This document shows positions 12,205 to 22,386 of a stretch of DNA of 64,000 nt, in pieces (position 1 is the stretch's first letter; each line of letters begins with the position of its first letter). Location: contig NC_087082.1 in the NCBI RefSeq assembly GCF_026151205.1, positions 5,339,908 to 5,403,907 of the forward strand, given 5' to 3'. Under the pieces are notes generated by a model that saw only the letters and a program-made list of their open reading frames with translations, had not been told where the DNA came from and did not search any database. This stretch comes from Bolinopsis microptera. Lineage: Eukaryota; Ctenophora; Tentaculata; Lobata; Bolinopsidae. The translations under genes and the position numbers were made by a program.

Positions 12205-12615
12205 AGTAACTGCTGTATTTAATATAAATCAATTAGTCATCTCAATATTACATTTATTTCGAGTCAAAATCGTTGCATAACCTGTGGAACAATTTAAAAC
12301 TGACAATACATTAATTACTTATTAAACTTGCATAATATTATATTTTAGGTTGGTTCAAGAAAAAAGTGCAACTAACAATAGTTATGGATTCTAGTGTGAT
12401 GGTGAAACACATTTGTTTTGACATGTGGTCCAGTGGTCCAGTGATTCTCAGTTTTGAATTTGTATTTTGTTTTTCTCAATGCTGGAAGCTGATTGGTTAA
12501 TCGCTGTCACCTGTCAGGAAATATATGTTTCACCTCTCGCCAGATCTAAAGATTCACCTATTAAATTAACATAATAACCTGTGAGTTAATAAAGTTAAAT
12601 ATTATATTTAAATAA
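12205..12615. other. Intergenic, 3' flank of GPCR paralog 2
   Basis: AT-rich, no coding signal. It should contain the 3' UTR of the minus-strand receptor. A minus-strand AATAAA lies near 12250. Confidence 0.4.
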
Positions 12616-13833
12616 TCACCCGTAGAGTTGTTTAATAAAGACTTTTGGAGACAACTCCGACTCCTGCACACTAAAAGTCATGTTAGGAATCACAATAGAG
12701 TCTCCAGTACTGGAGAGAATAGGAGACATGGTGGTTGAGACCTTACTGGGACGTCGGGGGACTCCAACTGACACTACACTCTGCCGGAAAGGTATTGTAG
12801 TCATGCTGAGACGCCCTGTTGTAACCTCTCCTTTACAACCCCCTTTTATCCACTTTCTGTACCTCTCAAACCGAGTGATGTAAACTATCGGGTTAGCACA
12901 CGCGTTCAGGCCTGTACTGAGCAGGGCGGTGAAGTTCCAGGAGTAGAAATACATAAAAGAGGAGCTGTAGATAGGTCCAGGGTATTCCAGAGTGGTTATA
13001 GTAATGAGGTAGAGGACGTAGTTGATGAAGTTTGGAATGTTGGATATGATGTAGAGACTAGTAACTATTATAATGGTGAACGTCGCCTTGCGATTTGAGT
13101 TTTTTATAGACATGCTGAACATTTGTAGAGTGCGGTCTTTCCGTTGTTTAGCAGACTTTGATTTAAACCGTTTGGTACTCCCTTGAGAGGGAATGGATGC
13201 TTTAATCTTGCACCCTGATACTATACAGCTAAGTGTTATTGGTAGCACTGGAAACGCGAGACCGGCTGTGTCCATTCCGTTGTCAAATGTGTCCCAAGTT
13301 ATTGAAATGTTCTTCCCAGGAATCGGTTCAGCCCAGCAATAACCACCTTCCCAGTGGTAGGTTATTTGAACCAGTTTCAGGGCGGGAGGAAGCACAAAGA
13401 AGCATGTCATGAGGACCCAAAGTACAGCCAGAACTTTTAAAACCGACTTAGGGTTAACTCTCTTGAGTGGGTATATCAGAGTATACGTTCTGGTCACTGA
13501 CAAAGTAGCTACCAGGAACACTGACATTCTCTGAGACATCTGGAAGAGGATGTGGTGAGCTGGGCAGAATCCTGGGAGCCAGACCTCTCTGTACCTCAAC
13601 ATAGTAATACCGTGATTCAGAGAGAGCAGCGAGATGATGGCATCCTGAAGAGCTGTGAGCGTGTAGAGGTAGGTGGGGAGGTCCATGCTTTTGAGCCGTT
13701 GTCTGGTGAAGTAGAAGAGAGACAGTACATTTGCTGGAACACCCACAAGGAAACACGACAGGTAGACGATCCCCACTAATGTGTCCGCTGCTCTGTGGTT
13801 TGTGTCGGTGTAAAACTCTGTTCTGTTGTACAT
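12616..13833 (-). CDS. Orphan class A (rhodopsin-like) GPCR, paralog 2
   Basis: Intronless receptor of 405 residues starting at ATG 13831-13833. It is the closest relative of paralog 1: both start MYN.TEF and share blocks such as ILFQMSQRMSVFLVATLS. Landmarks are an N-glycosylation site N3-R-T, N35 (TM1), D64 (TM2), C90 (TM3), TRTY at 114-117 in place of DRY, W139 (TM4), C166 in ECL2, an ECL2 NIS site at 175-177, SNIP at about 264-267 in TM6 and NPIVY at 314-318 in TM7. The third intracellular loop (about 211-249) is long and rich in Lys, Arg and Ser. The C-tail has many Ser/Thr sites for possible phosphorylation. On the minus strand, CCTCCAG directly precedes the ATG and would suit a splice acceptor of a 5'-UTR intron, but this is unproven. 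The ligand is unknown. Confidence 0.94.
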   Translation of the reverse strand: MYNRTEFYTDTNHRAADTLVGIVYLSCFLVGVPANVLSLFYFTRQRLKSMDLPTYLYTLTALQDAIISLLSLNHGITMLRYREVWLPGFCPAHHILFQMSQRMSVFLVATLSVTRTYTLIYPLKRVNPKSVLKVLAVLWVLMTCFFVLPPALKLVQITYHWEGGYCWAEPIPGKNISITWDTFDNGMDTAGLAFPVLPITLSCIVSGCKIKASIPSQGSTKRFKSKSAKQRKDRTLQMFSMSIKNSNRKATFTIIIVTSLYIISNIPNFINYVLYLITITTLEYPGPIYSSSFMYFYSWNFTALLSTGLNACANPIVYITRFERYRKWIKGGCKGEVTTGRLSMTTIPFRQSVVSVGVPRRPSKVSTTMSPILSSTGDSIVIPNMTFSVQESELSPKVFIKQLYG

Positions 13834-16162
13834 CTGGAGGCCCTGGTAAGAATGTTTTACAATTTTCTCGCATTGTCTAACTATATATAAAGAGAGACGA
13901 TATAATATTTAAAAAAACGCGAATTATATGGGTAATAATTATTTTAGTCTTGACACCACTTTAGGGTTAGACGGGTTCCTGCTAGTATTTATATAAAGCC
14001 GAAGACGATTAAATTAACACACGTGTTTTTAAAAGCTTCTGTTAGCAACAAACTATTATATCACTTCTATGTTTTAAGAACCCCATACACTTTTACACTC
14101 GTGTGTTAATGTTATTATATTAATATTGTCTTCAGTACAACTGCTTACTGAGCACTTGTGAAGCAGTATTCAGTAATATGCGTTTACTACGGCCATGATG
14201 ATAATGATCGTTGATCAACAATTCCACAAATTTCCAGGTTGTTTTCCTTATTCTGCACGACGAACAAGATGATAAATCATTCACTGATTTATTTACATTT
14301 TTTAAAGAGAGGCTGGACTTAGATGGCTCATTCACTGATGTCTTCGGAGCCAATAACGATCAGAAGGTATCAAACCAATGCAGTAAAATCAAGGCCTTCT
14401 ATTTGTTAACTTTTTAACAGGTAACAAATTTGAAATATTACATTTAAAAGCTGATGTTAATAAGAGAAGATGAAAAGTTACATGCCGGACAAAGTTAGAG
14501 CTGTACTAACTAACTAATACTCTAAATGATCCCAAGTTAATATGAAAGTTCACTGGTAGTGACTGAGTCCAGTAGGTACCACTACCAAACGCTCCTCAAG
14601 GCAAGACTAATTAATTGGGATAACTGTAAACAGGTTGTTCACAGGTCCGAGAGGTCTCCTCCTAGTCAGAGAGCAATAGTCAGAATTAGAAATCATTATC
14701 GAGCAATATTAAACGTGCGTCATGGCAACATCGTTATCAAGATAAAGTATACCAACAATATAGCCATAGGGTCACGTCCTGTTGCTATGAAACTAGAATG
14801 TGAGGGGTCCTGTTGCTATGAAACTAGAATGTGAGGGAGCACATGCCGCAAAACAAACATGGTATAAACAATTCGATTTATCAAGAATTTCGTGACTTTG
14901 TGTTAGTAAAATGTGTTTTATAATCACGTAATTAGATCGGGATCTCGCAGAGAGAGAACAACTATGCGGTCACTGATATCGCTTACTTAATACTTTTCAT
15001 TAATACTAAGTGCTTGGCACTCACTTTGAATTCTGCAACCTTGCATAATGATTATAATTCCTAAATTCTCCGGTATTATATCATACTGCGTGTCTACAAA
15101 TTCTGAGCCAAATTAAAAAGAACGAGGGATACTAAAACAGCAAGGGTTAATATAAAAGACAGTGTTCTGATACAATATTAATTCATCTAAATTACTCTAT
15201 TCAAATGAAATAGACAATTTAAAATAGACATAATTGTTACTGACTATACTAGTGACTAAAGTTACTTCACGTTTTAACGCTAGGAGTTGACACATTTCCA
15301 ATATTTGATAAAATTTAGAACAATCTTTGGGGGAGGGGAAGCAGTAAAAAGCAGTAAAATACATATTGTGTTGATGATGTTGGCAGTGTCACAATTTTAA
15401 CAAACGAGACTGGCCTTGCTTAAAGTTAAACGGTTGCATTAAATGGTTGTCATAATGAACTAGACTTTCATTGTCCAATTTCAATTCTTTCGATGTAAGA
15501 TTGAATAAAGTGAACCAGGTATTCAAAACTTGAATTTATTATCAGAGGCTTTGAAAAACTGAAAAATCAAACAGCCATTTAGACAAGACATTCGTTGTTG
15601 AGTTGTGATAAATAGTTTTGATCTATTAGTATTACTGTACTGTATTACTTACCCATATTAGCATGACCATGAGCCGCTAAAACGCAATTATCTGAAAGAG
15701 AAACTAGGAACATAAGTTCAGTACTAGGATCTAGCCTAGCTAGGCATTACTTTGCTCTAGCTTGGCAATGTTAGATAGCCAAGTTTAATAGTACAGACAG
15801 ATCCGTCTAAAAAAGTCAATATACCGACACAACGAGCTCTCAATTTTCTTTCCCACTTTTACGACCTTTCAATTAATTGGATAATTATCTAATTAGGTAA
15901 TTATATTTCAACCCTGGTTATTTGAGATTCGGCGATTTTCCTCTTTATAATCTAAGTTAGTGGCACTATAATTCAGTACACAAATAGTGTGGGCCACAGA
16001 GATAGTAGTATAGCTGGAACTGTACTACGTTATTTGTCACAAGAGTAATAGTGTGCCACAAGAGATAACTGGAAGTGTAAAACGTTAATAATAACAACCT
16101 GTTACCCCATGGTCTAATGTGAACTTCATACTTTCAGTTTTACTGCTGAAGATTATATTATT
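13834..16162. other. Intergenic region between receptors 2 and 3
   Basis: No gene supported. A perfect 30-bp tandem duplication (GTCCTGTTGCTATGAAACTA onward, period 31) lies at 14776-14836. Imperfect direct repeats around GTG(G)CCACA.AGATA occur at 15985-16070. The rest is unremarkable AT-rich sequence. Confidence 0.4.
13988..13999 (-). promoter_or_regulatory. Possible TATA box upstream of GPCR paralog 2
   Basis: CTTTATATAAAT on the minus strand, about 155 bp upstream of the ATG. A second T/A run (CTTTATATATAG) lies only about 50 bp upstream. TATA-like words are common in AT-rich DNA, so support is weak. Confidence 0.2.
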
Positions 16163-16268
16163 ACAGTCTTATAAAAGGTCTTATTCATGCTTAATTAAAC
16201 TGATAATTCAGACGGACTATTGGGTACTGTACACATAAAACAACTCCGCCACAATTGACGGCAAATTC
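16163..16268. repeat. Dispersed about 100-bp repeat, copy B
   Basis: Partner of 7927-8027. It is directly followed by the first copy of the 66-bp repeat. Confidence 0.7.
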
Positions 16269-16356
16269 TAAGGCTGGTAAATAATGCACATGTTTTTCTG
16301 AAAGCTGTTTTAAGTAAACTTTTGGAACAGGAACAGAGGCAGGTAAATAATGCACC
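16269..16356 (-). repeat. 66-bp repeat, isolated first copy
   Basis: One full unit and the start of the next (GGTAAATAATGCACATG..., GGAACAGGAACAGAGGCAGG). They match the array at 16973-17330, from which they are separated by about 620 bp of unrelated sequence. Confidence 0.8.
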
Positions 16357-16972
16357 CCAACCGCCAAACGGTGCCCGCGGGGCAGCCACGCCCATATTTG
16401 GTCCAAATTAGGCCCAATTTAGCCAAATACCCTGAACATGCCCAAAACCCAGATTTTAGGTGTTGTACTTGTAGCTAGTGGTTTCCTGAACTCGTATATA
16501 AAATTTCATCAAGATTGGACAAAAAATGACTGAGTTATGAGCCAAAAACCATATGCCCATATTTGGGCATACGCACCAAATTTGGTAGATTTCGTCCCAT
16601 AAATTGGTCAAATATCAATATTTTTGAATGAAACTTACTTTATATGAAAGGTAAGCCTACACTACATATTCTCTGTAAGTTATAGCGTTATATCTGTTTA
16701 AATGTGGATACTAAGGCGAAAAGACCACAAAAAATGAACTAAATTGCCCGTATCTTGGTTCGCGATATTCGCGGAATTGATCTCATTAAAATTGTAACAA
16801 CTCAATCAGTTTTCAAAATTTCTGCATGAAATTTTCGGAATCGACTCGAAATCGCATTTCCACCTTATTTAGAGGACAGATTTTTGATTTAGGCCTCCAA
16901 AAAAATTTGGCGGCCAAATTCCAAAATTTTCCCGGAAAAATTCAGAATTTGGCCGCCAAATTAAAAAAAAAG
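16357..16972. other. About 620-bp insertion splitting the 66-bp array
   Basis: Sequence unlike its surroundings sits between two parts of the same minisatellite. It starts CCCCAACCGCCAAACGG and ends near GGCCGCCAAATTAAAAAA. It contains short inverted words (AATTTGGCGGCCAAATT, CCCATATTTGGGCAT). No coding sequence. It may be a small insertion element, but no target duplication was identified. Confidence 0.45.
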
Positions 16973-17330
16973 TTAACTATCGGAACAGCAACAAAGGCAG
17001 GTAAATAATGCACATGTTTTTCTGAAACCTGTTTTAAGTAAACTATCGGAACAGGAACAGAGGCAGGTAAATAATCCACATGTTTTTCTGAAACCTGTTT
17101 TAAGTAAACTATCGGAACAGGAACAGAGGCTGGTAAATAATGCACATGTTTTTCTGAAAGCTGTTTTAAGTAAACTATCGGAACAGGAACAGAGGCAGGT
17201 AAATAATGCACATGTTTATCTGAAACCTGTTTTAAGTAAACTATCGGAACAGGAACAGAGGCAGGTAAATAATGCACATGTTTTTCTGAAACCTGTTTTA
17301 AGTAAACTATCGGAACAGGAACAGAGGAAC
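16973..17330 (-). repeat. 66-bp minisatellite, about 5.5 copies, open on the minus strand
   Basis: GTAAATAAT anchors lie at 17001, 17067, 17133, 17199 and 17265, period exactly 66 bp. As 66 is a multiple of three and the minus strand lacks stops, it reads as a 22-residue repeat (VPVPIVYLKQVSEKHVHYLP) in an open frame at 16942-17340 that starts with two ATGs. No signal peptide or known domain; coding is possible but not supported beyond this. Confidence 0.85.
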
Positions 17331-17340
17331 GGTTCATCAT

Positions 17341-18136
17341 GTTATTTTAAACACTTATCCCACAAAATCGGGCGATCAACAAGCTAACAGAGATGAGTTA
17401 CGGGTTTGCACTAAGACGATAATAATATTTATAACTTATAAGTAGTACGGTCAGGGTGTTTAAATGCAGCTAATCGATCTGATTCGGCGCTGACCGATGT
17501 TCTTGCCGGGGTAAAGACCCAAGCTGTCTGGAGATTTCATAGCTCTTCTCCACCTGTCAAAATCTGTTTGTTGTGATAAAAAAGCACATTTATATGAAAG
17601 TATATGGGAGAGATAACTATGTTATAATTGACTTAACTAACAGCTCTGATTTCATATTATGAAGTTACGAATCTGTAATGAGAGCATAGCCAGGACGTCC
17701 ACCTCCGCAAGCAACCCACCAAGAAATATAACAATATACATACCTAGGACTTTGTGAGCAAATGGCTCCAAGAAAGAAATGTTTTAGAATGTTTTGAAAA
17801 ACAACAACAGAGCAAAGTGAAGCTGGTTCGAGTGAACTTAATGAGAACTACTACTATAAGAGTATTAGGATGGAAGTAGAACCACTTGTGAAAATTGCTT
17901 GCTTCTTCAAACCTGACAATCAGAGTATGACAGATTAGGTTCAGTAGCAAAAGCTCTTATATATAATGAATATTACCATGACGCAGGGTTCCTCCGCAAG
18001 TCTGGGGAAATCAGATTTGTCTGATCGTTTATCTTATTGAACTCCGTTTTAACAAATTGATAACTTTGTTACAATTATATAGTTTACTCACATCGAACAT
18101 TTAAATCACGGTTTTCAAAAAGAGAGAATAATGCAA
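17341..18136. other. Intergenic, nothing clear
   Basis: No coding signal. The word CTCCGCAAGCA at 17703-17713 (reverse complement TGCTTGCGGAG) and a near copy at 17992-18001 belong to a dispersed word noted in the findings. Confidence 0.4.
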
Positions 18137-18305
18137 CTTCACAGAAATGTACTTATTACGTAATCAGCCGAGTGGGGAGGGGGGTTTCTGAATGATCACG
18201 CTAGTGTAATTTTGACACACTCGCTATGTGTAAAACTGATTACGGAGGGGGGAGGGGGTTAACAATTTGCCAAAAAGTGATTACGTAATATTATGTGAAC
18301 GGTCC
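18137..18305. mobile_element. Decayed MITE with ATTACGTAATCA inverted ends
   Basis: ATTACGTAATCA at 18155-18166 is exactly inverted at 18278-18289. The outer flanks also match weakly (TTCACA... against the inverse of ATTATGTGAACGGTCCC). The interior carries G-rich runs. A half copy is at 40206-40262. No target duplication was found. Confidence 0.5.
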
Positions 18306-18869
18306 CTAAGTAACTAGAAGACTGGGTCTAACTTGGTTGATTCATGAATCTGAACGCGAACAAGACATAAGAAATAACTCAGCCAGGTAGTGAAAAGCCC
18401 AGCAGCGTAAAATATGGCAAATTTAAACGCTGAAGACTGATTAACCTATATTGCGGTGTAACCACGGCTTGATGACGTTCAAGGTGATATTGATTACACA
18501 TTGCACAACCACTCTGAATGTTATATTAATGAGCTTCACATTTCCACAGTGTACCATGTTGAATCCAAGTGGTTCATGGTCGATGTAGTAACGAGTACAC
18601 ACTTATGGTCATGTAACTCCTTTTTTGAAGCACTGAGATTTTAATTTGATTCAGTAGACCTGCAAAAGAGAACTTCTGAATTTTAATAAAAATTCACTAA
18701 TTTAAATTTATGTAAAACAAAAACACAGTATCAGCATCGAACTAGAAACTTTGAGTTTTAAATCCATTAAGAATCAGTCAGTATAACTTAATTAACAAAT
18801 ATTTTGTACAACGTATGATCTGTTGCAATCTGTTTGCAACGGGAAGTTTGTCGTTTAGCTCCAGACAGT
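18306..18869. other. Intergenic, nothing recognised
   Basis: AT-rich sequence without coding, RNA or repeat signal that I can support. Confidence 0.4.
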
Positions 18870-19016
18870 CTATGCACGGTCCATGCAACAACAAAAGAAC
18901 ACTCCATGCACGGTCGAGTCCCTGCACGGTCCCTGCACAATGAACACTTGATGCACACTCCCTGCACGGTCAGTCCCTGCACACTCCCTGCACGGTCTAT
19001 GCACGGTCCCTGCACA
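18870..19016. repeat. Short minisatellite of (T)GCACGGTCC / CTGCACACTCC units
   Basis: About ten imperfect units built on TGCACGGTC(C) and CCCTGCACACTC, period roughly 10-14 bp. Short open frames on both strands here are products of the repeat. Confidence 0.8.
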
Positions 19017-19702
19017 GTAACATATGAACACCGGCTACTAGCCACTTTTGTAATAACAGCTCCTCAACTTGAAAAAAAAAATGAAAAAGGTAAAATGATC
19101 CTTGCAAACTTAATTGAAACAAAACAAGTACATAGTTGATAGTGATCAATAATAAACGAAAATAATACGAGTAACAATGAATTGACGAAACTATTTTATT
19201 GTAGGGAATTATCGGGGTTAATTTTTCGGGCAAATAGTTACAATAGTCGGATCCCAACCGTTCTAAAAGACCATTTCGTTAGCTTTTCGTGTCAAAAGCG
19301 ATTTGTCGACGGTTATCACCTCTCTAAATGATGCTTTAAACATTTGGCCACTATTACATTTTTGTAAAGTTGTAATGAATGCAATAGAGGCGTTTTCTGC
19401 CACACCCATTTTCAGGGTTTTTTATTTCAGCCCAGGAACGTCGTATCCTAGAGACTATTCCGATACACCAAAATGTGCCTAATAGCCATGTTTATATACA
19501 ACTTATTTATATACAATATATACCTTAAAATGATTATTTTCGGAGAAATCGCTTTTAACACAAAAAGCTAACGAGTTTCCCTTCCTTCTCGGACTACAAT
19601 ACCGACCAGCTGTTAGAGGGCTATGCTATTAGCCGGCTGTTACAGTGCTGTTAGGGTTTTGTCCCCCAAAACAAATTATTTTGTTGTAGAGAATCAGGCT
19701 GG
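19017..19702. other. Intergenic, 3' flank of GPCR paralog 3
   Basis: No coding sequence. An imperfect inverted pair, AAAGACCATTTCGTTAGC near 19266 and AAGCTAACGAG near 19565 with CGATTT segments, could mark a degraded element. A minus-strand AATAAA lies near 19197. Confidence 0.35.
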
Positions 19703-20932
19703 TTAACTTTCCGTGACTAACTCCCCTGAACTAATAGCCACTCCCTCTGACTCGAGGTTATTAAAGAAGCAGGGTTCACTGGTCAGGATCTTACTCTCCA
19801 ACTTCCTGGCAAACCTATTCTCTTTAAACCTAAACCTCACTGAAACACTGTTACTGTTAATAGAGTACACAGCTGTCCTCGCTTTAGAGTTCACCACCGC
19901 CGACACGTTTGACGAGTTGCGGTCTAGCAGTTTGTTAGTAGAACACCCGTTAGTTACCCACTTTCGGTACTGTTTGAAACGAGTCAAGTATATGATAGGG
20001 TTGATACTAGCATTGAGTCCCGTACTGAGAATAGCTGTAAGGTTCCAGGAGTAGAAATACATGACGATGTCATCGTAAATGGGGCCGGGCCACTCGAAAC
20101 TGAGAATAGTGATGAGATAAAAGACATAGTTTAAAAAGAGGGGAAGGTTGGTGATGAGGTAGAAGACGGTTACTAGGATGATGGTACAGGTAGCTCTGTG
20201 GTAGGACTTTTTACCTGACATGCTGCACCGCTTCATTGTGCGTGCACTCAGTCTCCGCGCCGTCAGATTGGATTTTATCTTGCGAGAATCCAGGATCTTG
20301 CAGGTTGATATGATACAGCTAACCGCTATGGGAACTACAGGGAAAGCCAGCCCGATAGTGTCCAAAGCATTGTCCAACTTGTCCCAAGTAATAGAAATGT
20401 TCTTACCAGGTATTGCATCTGCCCAACAGTACCCCCCCTCAAAATGATAAGTTATCCGCACTAAGTTCAACAAGGGTGGAAGCACGAAAAAGCAGGTCAT
20501 GATCGTCCAGAAAACCACTGAAATGATCTGTATACTAATGACTCCGATCCTCCGGAGAGGGAAAACTAGACTGTAGGTCCTGGAGGTAGACAGTGTGGCC
20601 ACCAGGAACACAGACATCCTCTGAGTCATCTGAAAGAGTATGTGCTGGGCTGCACAGAACGCGGGCAGAAAGACCTCCCTGTTCCTCAGCATGGTTATAC
20701 CATTGTTCAGAACTAGAATAGAGGTGAGGGAATCGTTCAGAGCGGTGAGTGTGTAGAGGAAGGTGGGGATATCCATACTTTTGAGGCGACGTCTTGTGAA
20801 GAAGTAGAAAGATAGGATGTTGCTGGGGACTCCGTAAGCAAAACAAAGCAAGTAGAGGGCTCCTATTGTCACATCAGCAGTCTTGTGGTGGGGGTTCAGG
20901 TTGTAGAACTCCTCTCTGCTAATGTTATTCAT
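19703..20932 (-). CDS. Orphan class A (rhodopsin-like) GPCR, paralog 3
   Basis: Intronless receptor of 409 residues starting at ATG 20930-20932, the most diverged of the three. Landmarks are an N-glycosylation site N3-I-S, N38 in TM1 (GVPSN), D67 in TM2 (ALNDS), C93 in TM3, SRTY at 117-120 in place of DRY, W142 in TM4, C169 in ECL2 followed by an NIS site (178-180), TNLP in TM6 in place of CWxP, and NPIIY at 311-315. The third loop (about 215-246) is basic. The C-tail is Ser-rich with basic clusters. A truncated LINE lies divergently about 450 bp upstream. On the minus strand, CCTATTAGCAG|GAATATG could be a 5'-UTR splice acceptor. The ligand is unknown. Confidence 0.94.
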   Translation of the reverse strand: MNNISREEFYNLNPHHKTADVTIGALYLLCFAYGVPSNILSFYFFTRRRLKSMDIPTFLYTLTALNDSLTSILVLNNGITMLRNREVFLPAFCAAQHILFQMTQRMSVFLVATLSTSRTYSLVFPLRRIGVISIQIISVVFWTIMTCFFVLPPLLNLVRITYHFEGGYCWADAIPGKNISITWDKLDNALDTIGLAFPVVPIAVSCIISTCKILDSRKIKSNLTARRLSARTMKRCSMSGKKSYHRATCTIILVTVFYLITNLPLFLNYVFYLITILSFEWPGPIYDDIVMYFYSWNLTAILSTGLNASINPIIYLTRFKQYRKWVTNGCSTNKLLDRNSSNVSAVVNSKARTAVYSINSNSVSVRFRFKENRFARKLESKILTSEPCFFNNLESEGVAISSGELVTES

Positions 20933-21384
20933 ATTCCTGCTAATAGGAGACGTGGGTTAATCAATGGTAATTTTAACAAAATGATATAAATTATTGCACA
21001 ATTTTAAGTGCAATAATGAATGGGAGGAAAACATCAAGACAATTTTGCTAGAATGAAACTCTTGGAAATGCCTATATTTCCCATCCTGAATCTTATTGAT
21101 CGCCATATTACTAAGAGAATTTACCGTTACTGCAAAGTTTCTAGACTGCTTTTAACCTCCTTAGCTGATATAATAAGCCCCGGTTTGTCCCTCTTTTCTA
21201 TTATCTATAATTATATACCTTTATAATATTTTCTATTATTTACATATTGTTATTTTATATACCTAGTCGGTGCAGTGTGTTTTGGTCCGGGCTTTACCTG
21301 CTGGCCCTGCCATGGCTCTCTAGCTTGGACAGGTTTGACTTATTCATATATATATATTTTGTAGCTGTACTCCTACACATTAAA
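20933..21384. other. Intergenic, putative GPCR paralog 3 promoter region
   Basis: AT-rich gap between the receptor start codon and the LINE. No promoter element was confidently recognised, and a 68-codon open frame here has no supporting feature. Confidence 0.35.
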
Positions 21385-21389
21385 AGTCG

Positions 21390-22386
21390 GTGTTATATAT
21401 TGTTAGTCAGCCACAACTGTCAGTAAAACAACGCCTTGACTTCAAATGTACCTTTACAGTCATCGCTGAATTTCAATTAGTTAAGGTGCATAATTGCAAA
21501 GGCACAAACCAAACAAAAGTATTGATAAACTTTTACAGGTCCCCATCTAAAGGTACTCAGAACTTCTTAAATTCTTTGGAAAAGGTGCTACGAGGTCTAG
21601 ACAGACATTCTCGCAAGCATATCATGTTTTTTGGGGACGCGAATATTGATCTTATAAAGTTCAAAACTGATATTTCTGGACAGAACCTCATCGACCTCCT
21701 TGCCAAGTATGGATTTGTTCAGACGGTTTCAAGGCCGACACGAGTCACCGATCATAGTGCTACCTTAATTGATCATGTCTACACAAATAATATAAATAAC
21801 ACAATAAGCAGTAACGTTGTAACGGTGGATTTATCGGATCATCTTGCTATCGTTACCACTTTTAAACTAAGTAACTCTTCGCAACAACATCTCAGGCTAC
21901 CCACTAACACAAAACCGAAACTTAGTTATGAAACACGTGTCATAAATGAGGCCAACAATGCTGCTTTTAGGGAACTCATCGATGGGGAAACGTGGGACGA
22001 GATATTAAGTACAGACGACGCTAGTCTGCAATACGGAAAACTTGCAGATATTTACACCAAGCACTATAACACTGCCTATCCACTAAAAATCAATCATATT
22101 CGCCGTGAGCATGAACGTTCTAATACTAAACCCTGGATATTACCCTGGCTTGAAGAAGCATGTGCGCGGAAACAAGAAAGTTATCATAGTAAAGTACTTG
22201 AACCTACAATGAATAATATAGAGGCCTATAAAAAGCTAAAACTTTTCTGTAAAAAACATGTCAACATTGCCAAACAACGATACTATAAAAAACGATTCGA
22301 AAAATACCAGGACTGCTCCAAAAAACAATGGCAAATAATCAACGGTTTACTTGGTAGAAGCAGGAAAACTGAGCAGTTAAGACTTA
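21390..22386 (+). pseudogene. LINE endonuclease domain, truncated
   Basis: About 332 codons of ORF2 with no ATG at the start of the open frame; the domain is entered mid-way. Endonuclease motifs seen are the FYRSPS strand, FFGDANIDL (the GDFN-like block), SRPTRVTDHSATLIDHVYT (the S/T and D block before the last strand) and DLSDHLAI (the catalytic SDH). A linker to the RT follows. The upstream catalytic Asn and Glu region is absent. A single extra A in the TTAAC at 22384-22388 shifts the frame out of the RT frame. Confidence 0.85.

Noticed and set aside
16942-17340. Firm protein-coding call for the 66-bp repeat
   Set aside because: Openness is explained by the 66-bp period; no signal peptide, domain or flanking coding sequence supports it.
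21020-21226. 68-codon frame between GPCR 3 and the LINE
   Set aside because: It is not similar to LINE ORF1 or any family I know; length is within chance for this composition.
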